From Saprospiraceae bacterium (lineage in GTDB: Bacteria > Bacteroidota > Bacteroidia > Chitinophagales > Saprospiraceae), in NCBI GenBank assembly GCA_016714445.1, contig JADJNF010000008.1:558001-622000 (forward strand): DNA of 64,000 nucleotides. Reading direction: 5' to 3'. The translations under genes were made by a program, and so were the position numbers. How positions within the stretch are numbered: the stretch's first letter is position 1; each line of letters starts with the position of its first letter. Shown in pieces: positions 9,346 to 18,248 of this stretch. Under the pieces are notes generated by a model, which worked only from the letters and a program-made list of their open reading frames with translations, did not search any database and was not told the origin of the DNA.

Positions 9346-10031
9346 GGCAACATGTTGTTGTTTACAACGTTGGTATTCAAATTGATGGCTCCGGATCTTG
9401 AAAGCCCTCTTCCAAATAATGATGAACCTTCCAATAAATTGATCGCTCCGTTATTGACCACATTACCTCTGAAAACTGATCCCTCTCCCAGATTAAATGC
9501 TCCATTTATTTGCCAGTAAATATTGCAAACCGAAGCCGAGTTGGTTAATATTACGTTAGCTAATGTGGATGTCGACAACGCGCCGTCGATCTGAATAATA
9601 AAAATTGCATCAGCATCACACTGAGCGTCCAGAATTAAATCACCATTTAGTGAAGCTGCCTCTGTTATACAATATATCCCTGGTAGCAGAATTTGTCCAT
9701 TTCCCAATGTAGATCCAATAACTGATCCACAGGTAAGTGCATCCAGATAACCATACAGTACATCTACATCCGTTGCTGCCTGTGCTGAAACGGGATCGGC
9801 AACATGTATTTGACCTATTAAAACACCCGGAGGAAATGCATTAAAAGCGCCTACATGCGTACCGACATCTCCTGTAACCGTTGTAGCCTCGCCTGTATTG
9901 TTGAAAGCGCCATCCGCGGTAAAAAGTGCAAAACTTTCTGTTGCCCCGAGTTCAATGGTTTGAGTATATGATACAAATGGAATGGTTCCAAGTAATAATA
10001 CTAAAATGGTTTTTGTAAATGATAGTTTCAT
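8142..10031 (-). CDS. DUF3494 (ice-binding-like) plus Ig-repeat protein, N-terminal part (frameshifted)
   Basis: This is the 5' part of the gene continued in 4646-8260. Residues 1-23 are a signal peptide (MKLSFTKTILVLLLGTIPFVSYTQ). Residues about 25-230 are a DUF3494 domain: 'GAFNNTG', 'VTGDVGTHVGAFNAFPPG', 'FIIQIDGALST', 'IYWQINGAFNLGEGSVF', 'GRGLSRSGAINL'. This beta-helical fold was first known from ice-binding proteins but is widespread in bacterial surface proteins. A degenerate Ig unit and five canonical 70-residue units follow. The frame is lost near 8238, where an ACACAC run present in sister repeats is two bases shorter (GGTACACAAAAC). Restoring two bases yields a single protein of about 1,795 residues with signal peptide, DUF3494, about 21 Ig units and a T9SS domain. 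Confidence 0.87.
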   Translation of the reverse strand: MKLSFTKTILVLLLGTIPFVSYTQTIELGATESFALFTADGAFNNTGEATTVTGDVGTHVGAFNAFPPGVLIGQIHVADPVSAQAATDVDVLYGYLDALTCGSVIGSTLGNGQILLPGIYCITEAASLNGDLILDAQCDADAIFIIQIDGALSTSTLANVILTNSASVCNIYWQINGAFNLGEGSVFRGNVVNNGAINLLEGSSLFGRGLSRSGAINLNTNVVNNNMLPVPLIITTTEPTSFCIGESIVLSGNCGGIWSNGASTPEITVSTAGDYFVTIDNGCGMAESNHIVVTTFLLPVYSISVSNTLCVGQTTDLCVAAGLSGYVWSTGATNNCLTISAAGTYTVTITDVNGCTSSCSQTVTMNPLPACSISGSNVICTGQSTSLCVTAGAFSFVWSNGATNNCVNISSAGTYTVTITDQNGCTSSCSQTVTENPLPACSISGSNVICNGQGTVLCVPAGASGYIWSNGATNNCVNISSAGTYTVTITDQNGCTSSCSQTVTENPLPACIISGSNVICNGQGTVLCVPAGASGYIWSNGATNNCVNISSAGTYTVTITDQNGCTSSCSQTVTENPLPPCSISGSNVICNGQGTVLCTFRSIRLYMEQWSDQQLCKHIQCRNLYSYDN

Positions 10032-10234
10032 TTGTTGTTTGGGTTTTATTGGATTGGATTGGCCGGCTCCAACAAATTTCAGAATTATATATCTATTTTA
10101 TTTATACAATTAAATTTTTATATTGCATAATTATTGTTATTTTTTAATTTGCAATGGAAAATACTCATATTTTAAAATTTAATTTCATATTTTATTAGTG
10201 GTTTTCACTCCAAATAAAGAAAATATATAAACGA

Positions 10235-10268
10235 AAAAAGGCCCTGTAGGAAAACCCACAGAGCCTTT
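10235..10268 (-). terminator. Rho-independent terminator of gene A
   Basis: On the minus strand, AAAGGCTCTGTGGG pairs imperfectly with CCTACAGGGCCTTT and is followed by T residues. It is nearly identical to the hairpin at 16483-16518 after the paralogous gene, so the duplicated unit includes the terminator. Confidence 0.8.
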
Positions 10269-10331
10269 AGTATTCTGTCTTCTATCTTCTCCCGACCTTA
10301 GTCGATCAGGATCATCTTGCCCGATATCACT

Positions 10332-13300
10332 TTATCTCCATATCTCAACTCGTACACATACACTCCTGAATGACCTATATCTGATCTGCTCCAGCTGTAT
10401 TGTGTTCTTCCCTGCTCCATAATGATCTATCGTACTGATTACCTTCCTGCCCGTATAATCTTTCACTTTGAAACTTACCATGCCATCTTTCGGTAATTCA
10501 AATGTGATGTTCGTATTCGTATTCCATGGATTAGGTGTCGTTCCCGTTACGCTGAAGTCCGTTTCTGTCTTCACTCTCCAGCTTATTCCCAACGCTCTCG
10601 TCTCCATGTCTGTCACATATATTTCCGGATTTACCGTTTCACTCAACTGCATCATTTCACTCAGTCTGCCGCTTCTTATGGCTTCTACTTCTATGATATA
10701 CATGACTTCATTTCTTTCCATCGTCATCCCTTCCGGTATCGCTATACTCATCCCTGAATGGTGGACATCCCTGATCACATATTCCTCCCTGCCTATTTCC
10801 ATCGCTCCTTCTCTCATCTCTCTGATGATCAGTCCGCTCGTCTCCCACTCTGTTTGCATCCCATATATTGTCTGACCTGTTTCCATCATCACCGGTATCT
10901 CTATGATGTCTCCTTTCTCTACTTTTCTATCATCCATGACCACATTTACCTTACTTCTCTTTTCTACTGAGCCTTCATTGATGTTTCTTCCTTTTGCATT
11001 ACCGTTTACATCGCCTATCTTGATGCCCACGAAGTTGATGTCCATGCTGCTATTAAGTGCATCTATCTGGTATCGCTCTGCAAATGGGGTCAGCCATGGA
11101 TCATTTTTGTCCACAAACTGGTATGCCGCATCCACAAATCTCCAACTCGTATTATTCGGCAGTGACATCGTCAGTCCCAATACCAGTTTGCGCAGTTCCG
11201 TAAGGTCTGATGCCGTGATACTGCCGCTGTTGTTCGCATCTGCTGCAATCAGTTTGTACGGGCTGTTCAGTTTCTCCATCCCCAGTATATGACGCTGTAT
11301 CATCACGATATCCAGTGTACTCACTCCGTTCATATCATCTCCGTCTTTGCCCGGTATCACCTGATAACTTCCCCCTGTCGGCATTGGTGCAAAGGCATAG
11401 TGGCCGTTATTATCCGTGTTGGTAGGGTTCAGCTCCGAGCCTTTCATCTCTACGATCACATCCTCTATCTCTGTGTTGTCCTCTTTTACTGTCTTGCCCG
11501 ATACATTCGCTATGATCATCGTCGGACACAGGCCTAGCGTATCCTGTATATCTACAAATGTCTGGCAATATGATGTATTTCCATTTACATCTGTCACCCA
11601 CATCTGTATCGTCTGTGGCCCCCGGTCTGCACAACTGAAGGATGCTATGGTATCTTTTACATCTGATGAGAAGCTCAGCTGCAGTGGGTAACCGCATACA
11701 TGGTTGCTCTTATTGTCAAAATAACCCGGCTTCAATATCGTCATGATCGTATCTCCTACTCCATCTCCATCACTGTCCATCAGCCCTAGTGATGCCGATA
11801 GTCCCTGCTTACAGATCGCTGTCGGTGCCTTCGCATTCCTGATCTCAAAGTCATACCCTGTCTTTGCCAGATTGCCACATTTGTCCTCTACCGTAAACTC
11901 TATTTTGTATATTCCTATCGGATATGTACCTGATGCAACATTGCTTACTCCTGTCCTGAAGACTATTCCTCCTTTCGTCACTACCCAGCTCCATCTCAGC
12001 TCATTGGCCGGTGTACAGTCTGTCGCTGATGCTGTCAATACAATTTGTCCATCCTGACATTCTCCGTCATACGTCAGTACTAGTTTTGATGCTGTCGAAC
12101 TCGTGATTGTTGGTATTACATTGTCCATTACTCTGATCTCCTGATCATGGCTCCACGTCAGATGATTGCCGTCTATATCTGTCTGGCACCAGTCTATCAC
12201 GGTCCACGTTCTGATGATCTTAAAACACGCCCCATTGGTCGTAAAAGGATATACTACATCATGGTATCGCATGCCTACAAGGTCACACGCATCTTCTGTA
12301 AATACCGGTTCTCCAGTGATCGCAGGGTCTAGTCCCAATACGGAGCACTGTCCCAAAGCTGTATAATCTGCAGGCCATACGATATCGTCTGTCGGATCTG
12401 TATGATCTGCATCGTTGATATAGAACGGATCATTGTTTCTGAATGTGATCGTTTGTACACATGTCTGATATGTAATGCCGCCACCAATTACACTGGTCGT
12501 TCTGACTACTGTACCTATGCCGCACTGATTACGGTTGTCCGTCACTACTTCTCTCAGCTGATTATTTGCAGGACAATTGTCGTCTATTACGATCTCTCCA
12601 AAATAGTCCGCAGGATTCTGCGGGTCAAATGTGTAAAGGCAATCATTGATCGTAATATCAGCCAGACACGTGATTCTTGGATCTACTTTCTCCTGTACAT
12701 TCACACTCACCATACATATATTCGTATTGCCGCCTGCATCTGTTACCAGCAACTGCACCATGCGGGTCGTATTTGCGTCCAGACAACAGAAGCCTACTTT
12801 ATCAAACCAACCGTCATCCGCTCCAAAGTCACATGGGTCTTCCATTCTCCTTACTTTCAGTGTCACCGCCCCGCATTCGTCAAAGCTTCCGTCATCGATC
12901 GCCTGCGCTGTCACTTCTGTATATCCGTTCGTCTTGATGCTGATCGTTGCAAACTGATCGCAGATCGCTACAGGATCGGTATCGTCCTGTACGGTTATTC
13001 TGTAACTCATGTCTCTCTGATTGCCACACTCATCCAATGCTGAATATGTGATCGTATGTATGCCCGATACCAAAGTTATACTTCCTCCGTTGCCATTGAC
13101 ATATCCTGATGGTACACCATTTAGGTAGGCATTCACATATACTTTATATACTGCCGTACAATTGTCGGTTATATTCAGTCCCGGCAACAACACCGTCGCC
13201 GAACAGCTCCTCGTTTCTGTCGTAACGGTGATATCACTCTGTCCAGGGATCACCGGCGCAGTAGTATCTACAATATCTATCGTCTGCATGCTCACAAATT

Positions 13301-13907
13301 TCTGTACGGCTGTACTGCACCACCATTCTGTGATCATCCAGGTTCTTAATATTCTCTTTTTACATTTTGTATCCACGATCAGTACATCTGTGTAGTCGAT
13401 CGTAGAATTGCAATACAACATATTCAGTTGAGACAATGGATATAATGGCGTACTTCCGATTACCGGTACACCTGTAACACTTGGTGCAGGATAGCCAAAG
13501 CCTTTATCATCCACATCATAATTATCTGAACACTGCAGGGTCACATTGACTGGCGGGGCGGTAATGCCGCTTGTATTGGATCTTTCCAAATTGATGACTT
13601 GTACACACAGTAACTCACTCTCATTGCCCGCTCCGTCCACTGCTTTCCACGTCTTCGTCACTCTCCCAGTATAGTTTGCATCACACTGTAATGCCTCATG
13701 TACTTCATTGACCAGTACCGCTTTTTCTCCACTGCAATTGTCATCCACCACCGGGGGCGCTATCTTTGATATATCGGCCAGGCAATTTACAATCAATGGT
13801 ACTGTCGGACATATAATCGTCGGTTTGATCTTGTCATCTATTTTCACATCTCCCCAGCACGTAAAGCCATTCGCATTCGTAATCGTATATTTCAATGTTT
13901 TACCCAA
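10332..13907 (-). CDS. Gene A, 3' part: multi-domain T9SS surface protein (frameshifted)
   Basis: A 1,191-codon frame that continues the gene starting at 16270. It contains a long run of beta-sandwich modules of HYR-like type ('DDTDPVAICDQFATISI', 'DKCGNLAKTGYDFEIR'). Next come a CNA-B-like carboxypeptidase-regulatory domain ('VSGKTVKEDNTEIEDVIVEM') and a dockerin-like pair of Ca-binding repeats ('GDDMNGVSTLDIVMIQRHILG', 'ADANNSGSITASDLTELRKL'). After these come a cohesin-like domain and the start of a T9SS sorting domain. An extra C near 10391 (CTGCTCCAGCTG versus CTGCTCAGCTG in the copy at 16640) shifts the last 30 codons; in the paralogue frame the gene would end at 10298 with 'GKMILID'. 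Upstream, a one-base loss near 13948 separates it from the N-terminal part. Confidence 0.82.
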   Translation of the reverse strand: MGKTLKYTITNANGFTCWGDVKIDDKIKPTIICPTVPLIVNCLADISKIAPPVVDDNCSGEKAVLVNEVHEALQCDANYTGRVTKTWKAVDGAGNESELLCVQVINLERSNTSGITAPPVNVTLQCSDNYDVDDKGFGYPAPSVTGVPVIGSTPLYPLSQLNMLYCNSTIDYTDVLIVDTKCKKRILRTWMITEWWCSTAVQKFVSMQTIDIVDTTAPVIPGQSDITVTTETRSCSATVLLPGLNITDNCTAVYKVYVNAYLNGVPSGYVNGNGGSITLVSGIHTITYSALDECGNQRDMSYRITVQDDTDPVAICDQFATISIKTNGYTEVTAQAIDDGSFDECGAVTLKVRRMEDPCDFGADDGWFDKVGFCCLDANTTRMVQLLVTDAGGNTNICMVSVNVQEKVDPRITCLADITINDCLYTFDPQNPADYFGEIVIDDNCPANNQLREVVTDNRNQCGIGTVVRTTSVIGGGITYQTCVQTITFRNNDPFYINDADHTDPTDDIVWPADYTALGQCSVLGLDPAITGEPVFTEDACDLVGMRYHDVVYPFTTNGACFKIIRTWTVIDWCQTDIDGNHLTWSHDQEIRVMDNVIPTITSSTASKLVLTYDGECQDGQIVLTASATDCTPANELRWSWVVTKGGIVFRTGVSNVASGTYPIGIYKIEFTVEDKCGNLAKTGYDFEIRNAKAPTAICKQGLSASLGLMDSDGDGVGDTIMTILKPGYFDNKSNHVCGYPLQLSFSSDVKDTIASFSCADRGPQTIQMWVTDVNGNTSYCQTFVDIQDTLGLCPTMIIANVSGKTVKEDNTEIEDVIVEMKGSELNPTNTDNNGHYAFAPMPTGGSYQVIPGKDGDDMNGVSTLDIVMIQRHILGMEKLNSPYKLIAADANNSGSITASDLTELRKLVLGLTMSLPNNTSWRFVDAAYQFVDKNDPWLTPFAERYQIDALNSSMDINFVGIKIGDVNGNAKGRNINEGSVEKRSKVNVVMDDRKVEKGDIIEIPVMMETGQTIYGMQTEWETSGLIIREMREGAMEIGREEYVIRDVHHSGMSIAIPEGMTMERNEVMYIIEVEAIRSGRLSEMMQLSETVNPEIYVTDMETRALGISWRVKTETDFSVTGTTPNPWNTNTNITFELPKDGMVSFKVKDYTGRKVISTIDHYGAGKNTIQLEQIRYRSFRSVCVRVEIWR

Positions 13908-13918
13908 CTGGTCATTCC

Positions 13919-16270
13919 CTACTGTATTGCCCAGGTCTTCTCCGTTTGCCCTTTTATATTAATCTCATATAAATCAAGACAGCCCAGTAGTATCTCGCCC
14001 ATCGGACCTTCCCATCCCGTCAGTACCTCCGTCGGTGTCAGCTCTCCCTCACAGTCCTCATCCAAGGATAAATTTACATTCTTACACCCCAGGGAGGGAT
14101 TAAAATAATCCAGTACTGTAACCGTAAAAGAACATTGTGCCGTATTGCCCGCAACATCCGTCGCCTCAAAGGTTACCGTATTATCTCCTATCGGAAACAA
14201 ATCTCCCGACTCCAAGCGATGTAACATACGCAAAGGTTTCTCAGGGCAATTGTCATCCGTCACAGGATCAGCAAATACTGCTATTCCCTCACATGCCAAT
14301 GGATCAAGTTGTACCGTCACATCTGCAGGACATGTAATCTCCGGAGACTGGTCGTCCGTCACAATCACATCAAATGTACATTCATCTATATTTCCAGCTG
14401 AGTCAGTTGCTCTGTAAGTTACAGAAGTTGTGCCAACCGGAAAATTAGAACCGCTTGGCAAACCACTCACGAGTGTCACAGGAAATCCCTGAAATTCTAC
14501 GATATATCTTCTGTTTATAAGTGCCGGACCGTCATACCAGCCTAAATCTAACGGACCTCCAATAAATGGAATCTCCCAGGAGTAAACATAATCTCCATCA
14601 AGTGTTCCTGGTTGTCCTATTCCCCAATTCGTATATGTAACAGGTTCCCCTGATGTCCATTTGAATTGACCTAAGGATGGTGAATATCTTAAACCAATCC
14701 AATACCAATTAGATGGTGTATTAGCCAACAACCAATTTTTTTCAAGCAAACTATTCACACTAACCATATGGCCCCCTACAGCAACAGCTGCAGCGTTTGC
14801 TGCTTCCCAAGTAAACGTACCATTTGATCTGAAATAGGTATGTCCGTTAAATGTTCCGATATAGGTATGACCTGCTAATGTTATTGGTAAATTTACCGGA
14901 CATAAATCCATGGCAGATACCGGAAAACACACTACTGCTGAACATCTGTCCGGATCAGCTGACATGGTCACAGGGCTTGTGGGACAAGAAATCTCAGGTA
15001 AACCTACATCACGCAAATTTACATTTATATTATCTGTAGCTGTACATCCGTTGCTATCTGTAACTCTGTAGACCAAATTATATAATCCTATTGTATTATG
15101 ATTAAAAATCGGATTAACTACTGTTGTATTATTTAAGTATACGGCTCCGGGACCTGACCATAAATGGCCTGTGTAAGTTCCTGAACCTCCAGATGGATTA
15201 CCATTTAATTGAAGATCAGTTAGAATACAAACTTCCGCCGGATCAGGTGTTATTGCCGCTGAAATTGCATTTATTGTTACTGTATACTGAATCCAGTCTC
15301 CCGCACAATCTCCCGCACTAAACTCATCGTCACCATCAATATCAACGAAGGCTCTAAATCTCATTGTGACCGTACCAGATAGAGCAGGATTAATTAAAGC
15401 AGCTGTTGCTGTTGCTCCGGCAAAATCACCAGGTTGAAATATACAAGCAGGGCCACCTAAACACCAAGGGCCTAATGTAGTATTAGATGTTGTTATTATC
15501 CTTTCTACCCAAACGTTGGTTTGGGCTGTTGCATCCGTAAATGATGTTATGGAAAGATTCGGAGATACTCCGTTACAAACCACAAAACTTCCTGTATCAT
15601 CCACACCATTATTATTGCTATTAACTACTACACCATTAATATTTGTAGAAAGTACAGGTGCGACTGCAGAAAAAGTAAAATTTCCGGCATGAAAACCTCC
15701 AATGATATGTGTATTACCAGGTACACCCATTGCTGCAGTACCGTCCCATGGTGAATCGACGTGTGTAATAAGTCCTCCTCCGTCATTGGTGATGGCTACA
15801 TTATCCCCCGCATTTGAATTACCATTGAATTCACTTGGACTATATCCATAGGCAACTACAGTATAGTTTCCAGGTGTCAATGTGACTGCAGGAAATCCAC
15901 CTACCATCTGGAAAGGACCGTTGAAAGTTCCAATAATTCCATCAAGCGATAATGGCGTACCGCTGGAAGGAACCACAACATTGCCTCCAGCATCTACAAT
16001 GGCCACAGTAATGGTACTACTAAATCCATCCTGTCCACTATCAAATGCGCCTAACTGGGTCACACGGATCGGAGAGTTGACAGTGAATCTCATCCCCATT
16101 CTTCCTGTAAAAGCCTGTGAGCCTACCAGATCAGTACCAGTGCTGCCGTTTACCGGATCACATTGACTGTATAAGGAAAATGAGAACAGAAGCAATAAAT
16201 ATACTGCCAAAGATTTGACCGAAGTTAAACACTTCCAATCAGATACTGCTCTTTTTTGTAAAATCGACAT
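13919..16270 (-). CDS. Gene A, 5' part: lectin-in-HYR surface protein (frameshifted)
   Basis: Start taken at the ATG at 16270 (MSILQKRAVSD); a TTG nine bases upstream is less likely. Counting from that TTG, residues about 20-39 are a signal peptide ending 'LYSQC'. Residues 45-205 are a beta-rich module of a type seen in adhesins, and 340-425 are a PKD/Ig-like domain. Residues about 428-642 are a HYR domain interrupted at about 470-598 by a C-type lectin-like domain, with hallmarks 'WYWIGL', 'WTSGEPVTYTNW' and 'YIVEFQG'. A second HYR domain begins at 'SPEITCPADVTVQ'. The frame is lost near 13948 (CCGTTTGCCC versus CCGTTTTTACC in the paralogue). Restoring it joins 13907-10298 and gives one protein of about 1,990 residues. 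Two compensating indels at about 14212 and 14240 scramble about a dozen residues of the second HYR domain. Confidence 0.82.
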   Translation of the reverse strand: MSILQKRAVSDWKCLTSVKSLAVYLLLLFSFSLYSQCDPVNGSTGTDLVGSQAFTGRMGMRFTVNSPIRVTQLGAFDSGQDGFSSTITVAIVDAGGNVVVPSSGTPLSLDGIIGTFNGPFQMVGGFPAVTLTPGNYTVVAYGYSPSEFNGNSNAGDNVAITNDGGGLITHVDSPWDGTAAMGVPGNTHIIGGFHAGNFTFSAVAPVLSTNINGVVVNSNNNGVDDTGSFVVCNGVSPNLSITSFTDATAQTNVWVERIITTSNTTLGPWCLGGPACIFQPGDFAGATATAALINPALSGTVTMRFRAFVDIDGDDEFSAGDCAGDWIQYTVTINAISAAITPDPAEVCILTDLQLNGNPSGGSGTYTGHLWSGPGAVYLNNTTVVNPIFNHNTIGLYNLVYRVTDSNGCTATDNINVNLRDVGLPEISCPTSPVTMSADPDRCSAVVCFPVSAMDLCPVNLPITLAGHTYIGTFNGHTYFRSNGTFTWEAANAAAVAVGGHMVSVNSLLEKNWLLANTPSNWYWIGLRYSPSLGQFKWTSGEPVTYTNWGIGQPGTLDGDYVYSWEIPFIGGPLDLGWYDGPALINRRYIVEFQGFPVTLVSGLPSGSNFPVGTTSVTYRATDSAGNIDECTFDVIVTDDQSPEITCPADVTVQLDPLACEGIAVFADPVTDDNCPEKPLRMLHRLESGDLFPIGDNTVTFEATDVAGNTAQCSFTVTVLDYFNPSLGCKNVNLSLDEDCEGELTPTEVLTGWEGPMGEILLGCLDLYEINIKGQTEKTWAIQ

Positions 16271-16357
16271 AATTAACAATTTTTTACTTTGAGAAAAATA
16301 AATTATTAATTACTGCATTTTGGGAATGCATGAGACAAATCACTTTGTTTCACTGGG

Positions 16358-16388
16358 CAAAGATAATTCTAAATTTATATATTACAAA
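16358..16388 (-). promoter_or_regulatory. Promoter of gene A: TTTG, 19 bases, TATCTTTG
   Basis: On the minus strand TTTG (16388-16385) and TATCTTTG (16365-16358) are separated by exactly 19 bases, matching the Bacteroidota primary sigma consensus TTTG-N19-TAnnTTTG. The -7 box lies 87 bases before the ATG at 16270. Confidence 0.7.
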
Positions 16389-16482
16389 TTAATTTAATAT
16401 ATTTATTAAAGATTATTAATTAAATGTGTAACTTAATCAATTTCATAAAATTATGAAATGAGTTTTTTATAATGGTATTAAC

Positions 16483-16518
16483 AAAAAAGGCCCTGTGAGG
16501 AAAACCCACAGAGCCTTT
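16483..16518 (-). terminator. Rho-independent terminator of gene B/C
   Basis: On the minus strand, AAAGGCTCTGTGGG pairs with CCTCACAGGGCCTTT, followed by six T. It lies 30 bases past the stop at 16548 and duplicates the terminator at 10235-10268. Confidence 0.85.
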
Positions 16519-16547
16519 AGTATTCTGTCTTCTATCTTCTCCCGACC

Positions 16548-17141
16548 TTAGTCGATCAGGATCATCTTGCCCGATATCACTTTATCTCCATATCTCAACT
16601 CGTACACATACACTCCCGAATGACCTATATCTGATCTGCTCAGCTGTATCGTGTTCTTCCCTGCTCCATACTGATCTATCGTACTGATTACCTTCCTGCC
16701 CGTATAATCTTTCACTTTGAAACTTACCATGCCATCCTGCGGTAATTCAAATGTGATGTTCGTATTCGTATTCCATGGATTAGGTGTCGTTCCCGTTACG
16801 CTGAAGTCCGTTTCTGTCTTCACTCTCCAGCTTATTCCCAGTGCTCTCGTCTCCAGGTCTGTCACATATATTTCCGGGTTTACCGTTTCACTCAACTGCA
16901 TCATTTCACTCAGTCTGCCGCTTCTTATGGCTTCTACTTCTATGATATACATGACTTCATTTCTTTCCATCGTCATCCCTTCCGGTATCGCTATACTCAT
17001 CCCTGAATGGTGGACATCCCTGATCACATATTCCTCCCTGCCTATTTCCATCGCTCCTTCTCTCATCTCTCTGATGATCAGTCCGCTCGTCTCCCACTCT
17101 GTTTGCATCCCATATATTGTCTGACCTGTTTCCATCATCAC
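16548..17141 (-). CDS. Gene B/C fragment: cohesin-like domain and T9SS sorting domain
   Basis: The intact 3' end of gene B/C. It reads part of a cohesin-like domain ('METGQTIYGMQTEWETSG' to 'RALGISWRV') and a complete type A T9SS sorting domain ('TTPNPWNTNTNITFELP' to 'SGKMILID'). It is nearly identical to the 3' end of gene A but lacks gene A's extra base, so it shows the true C-terminus. It is cut off from the upstream frame by a one-base loss at about 17171-17175 (CTACTTTCTATC versus CTACTTTTCTGTC in the sister copy). The ATG at 17141 is probably not a natural start. Confidence 0.7.
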   Translation of the reverse strand: MMMETGQTIYGMQTEWETSGLIIREMREGAMEIGREEYVIRDVHHSGMSIAIPEGMTMERNEVMYIIEVEAIRSGRLSEMMQLSETVNPEIYVTDLETRALGISWRVKTETDFSVTGTTPNPWNTNTNITFELPQDGMVSFKVKDYTGRKVISTIDQYGAGKNTIQLSRSDIGHSGVYVYELRYGDKVISGKMILID

Positions 17142-17167
17142 CGGTATCTCTATGATGTCTCCTTTCT

Positions 17168-18241
17168 CTACTTTCTATCATCCATGACCACATTTACCTT
17201 ACTTCTCTTTTCTACTGAGCCTTCGTTGATGTTTCTTCCTTTTGCATTACCGTTTACATCGCCTATCTTGATGCCCACGAAGTTGATGTCCATGCTGCTA
17301 TTAAGTGCATCTATTTGATATCGCTCTGCAAACGGGGTCAGCCATGGATCATTTTTGTCCACAAACTGGTATGCCGCATCCACAAATCTCCAGCTCGTAT
17401 TATTCGGTAGTGACATCGTCAGTCCCAAGACCAGTTTACGCAATTCCGTAAGGTCTGAGGCCGTGATACTTCCGCTGTTGTTGACATCTGCTGCAATCAG
17501 TTTGTAAGGGCTGCTCAGTTTCTCCATCCCCAGTATATGACGCTGTATCATCACGATGTCCAGTGTACTCACTCCGTTTATATCATCGCCGTCTTTGCCC
17601 GGTATCACCTGATAACTTCCGCCTGTCGGCATCGGTGAAAAGGCATAGTGCCCATTCTTATCTGTGTTGGTTGGGTTCTGCTCCGAGCCTTTCATCTCTA
17701 CTATCACATTCTCTATCTCTGTATTGTCTTCTTTTACTGTCTTACCCGATACATTGGCCACTATCATCGTCGGACACAGGCCTTGCGTATCCTGTATATC
17801 TACAAATGTCTGGCAATATGATGTATTTCCATTTACATCTGTCACCCACATCTGTATCGTCTGTGGCCCCCGGTCTGCACAACTGAAGGATGCTATGGTA
17901 TCTTTTACATCGGATGAGAAGCTCAGCTTCAACGGGTATCCGCATACATGGCTGCTCTTATTGTCAAAATAGCCCGGCTTCAATATCGTCATGATCGTAT
18001 CTCCTATACCATTGCCATCACTGTCCATCAGGCCAAGTGATGCCGATAGTCCCTGCTTACAGATCGCTGTCGGTGCCTTCGCATTCCTGATCTCAAAGTC
18101 ATAGCCCGTCTTTGCCTGATTGCCGCACTTGTCTTCTACCGTAAACTCTATCTTATATACGCCTATCGGATATGTTCCCGATGCAACATTGCTTACTCCT
18201 GTCCTGAAGACTATTCCTCCCTCGTCACTACCCAGCTCCAT
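17168..18241 (-). CDS. Gene B/C fragment: HYR end, CNA-B-like and dockerin-like part
   Basis: A frame fragment inside the left duplication unit. It holds the end of the last HYR-like module ('GVYKIEFTVEDKCGNQAKTG'), a CNA-B-like regulatory domain ('VSGKTVKEDNTEIENVIVEM') and two dockerin-like Ca-binding repeats ('NGVSTLDIVMIQRHILGMEK', 'NNSGSITASDLTELRKLVLG'). It stops at 'VVMDDRK' because of a one-base loss near 17171. On the 5' side it is separated from the next fragment by three indels between 18217 and 18253, relative to the sister copy at 21355-21395. It is not expected to be translated alone. Confidence 0.6.
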   Translation of the reverse strand: MELGSDEGGIVFRTGVSNVASGTYPIGVYKIEFTVEDKCGNQAKTGYDFEIRNAKAPTAICKQGLSASLGLMDSDGNGIGDTIMTILKPGYFDNKSSHVCGYPLKLSFSSDVKDTIASFSCADRGPQTIQMWVTDVNGNTSYCQTFVDIQDTQGLCPTMIVANVSGKTVKEDNTEIENVIVEMKGSEQNPTNTDKNGHYAFSPMPTGGSYQVIPGKDGDDINGVSTLDIVMIQRHILGMEKLSSPYKLIAADVNNSGSITASDLTELRKLVLGLTMSLPNNTSWRFVDAAYQFVDKNDPWLTPFAERYQIDALNSSMDINFVGIKIGDVNGNAKGRNINEGSVEKRSKVNVVMDDRK

Positions 18242-18248
18242 CTCCAGT

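Noticed and set aside
10032..10110. A copy of the conserved promoter pattern before the gene at 10031 (ATTGTATAAATA then GAAATTTG)
   Set aside because: Only 8 of 12 bases match, the spacing is 18 and the -7 box is poor, so it was not counted.
12402..13043. Plus-strand ORFs of 100-223 codons across 10.4-23.8 kb
   Set aside because: They lie antisense to the high-identity HYR region and repeat at the same offsets in each copy (12402, 18651, 21791). Their translations look like frame shadows.
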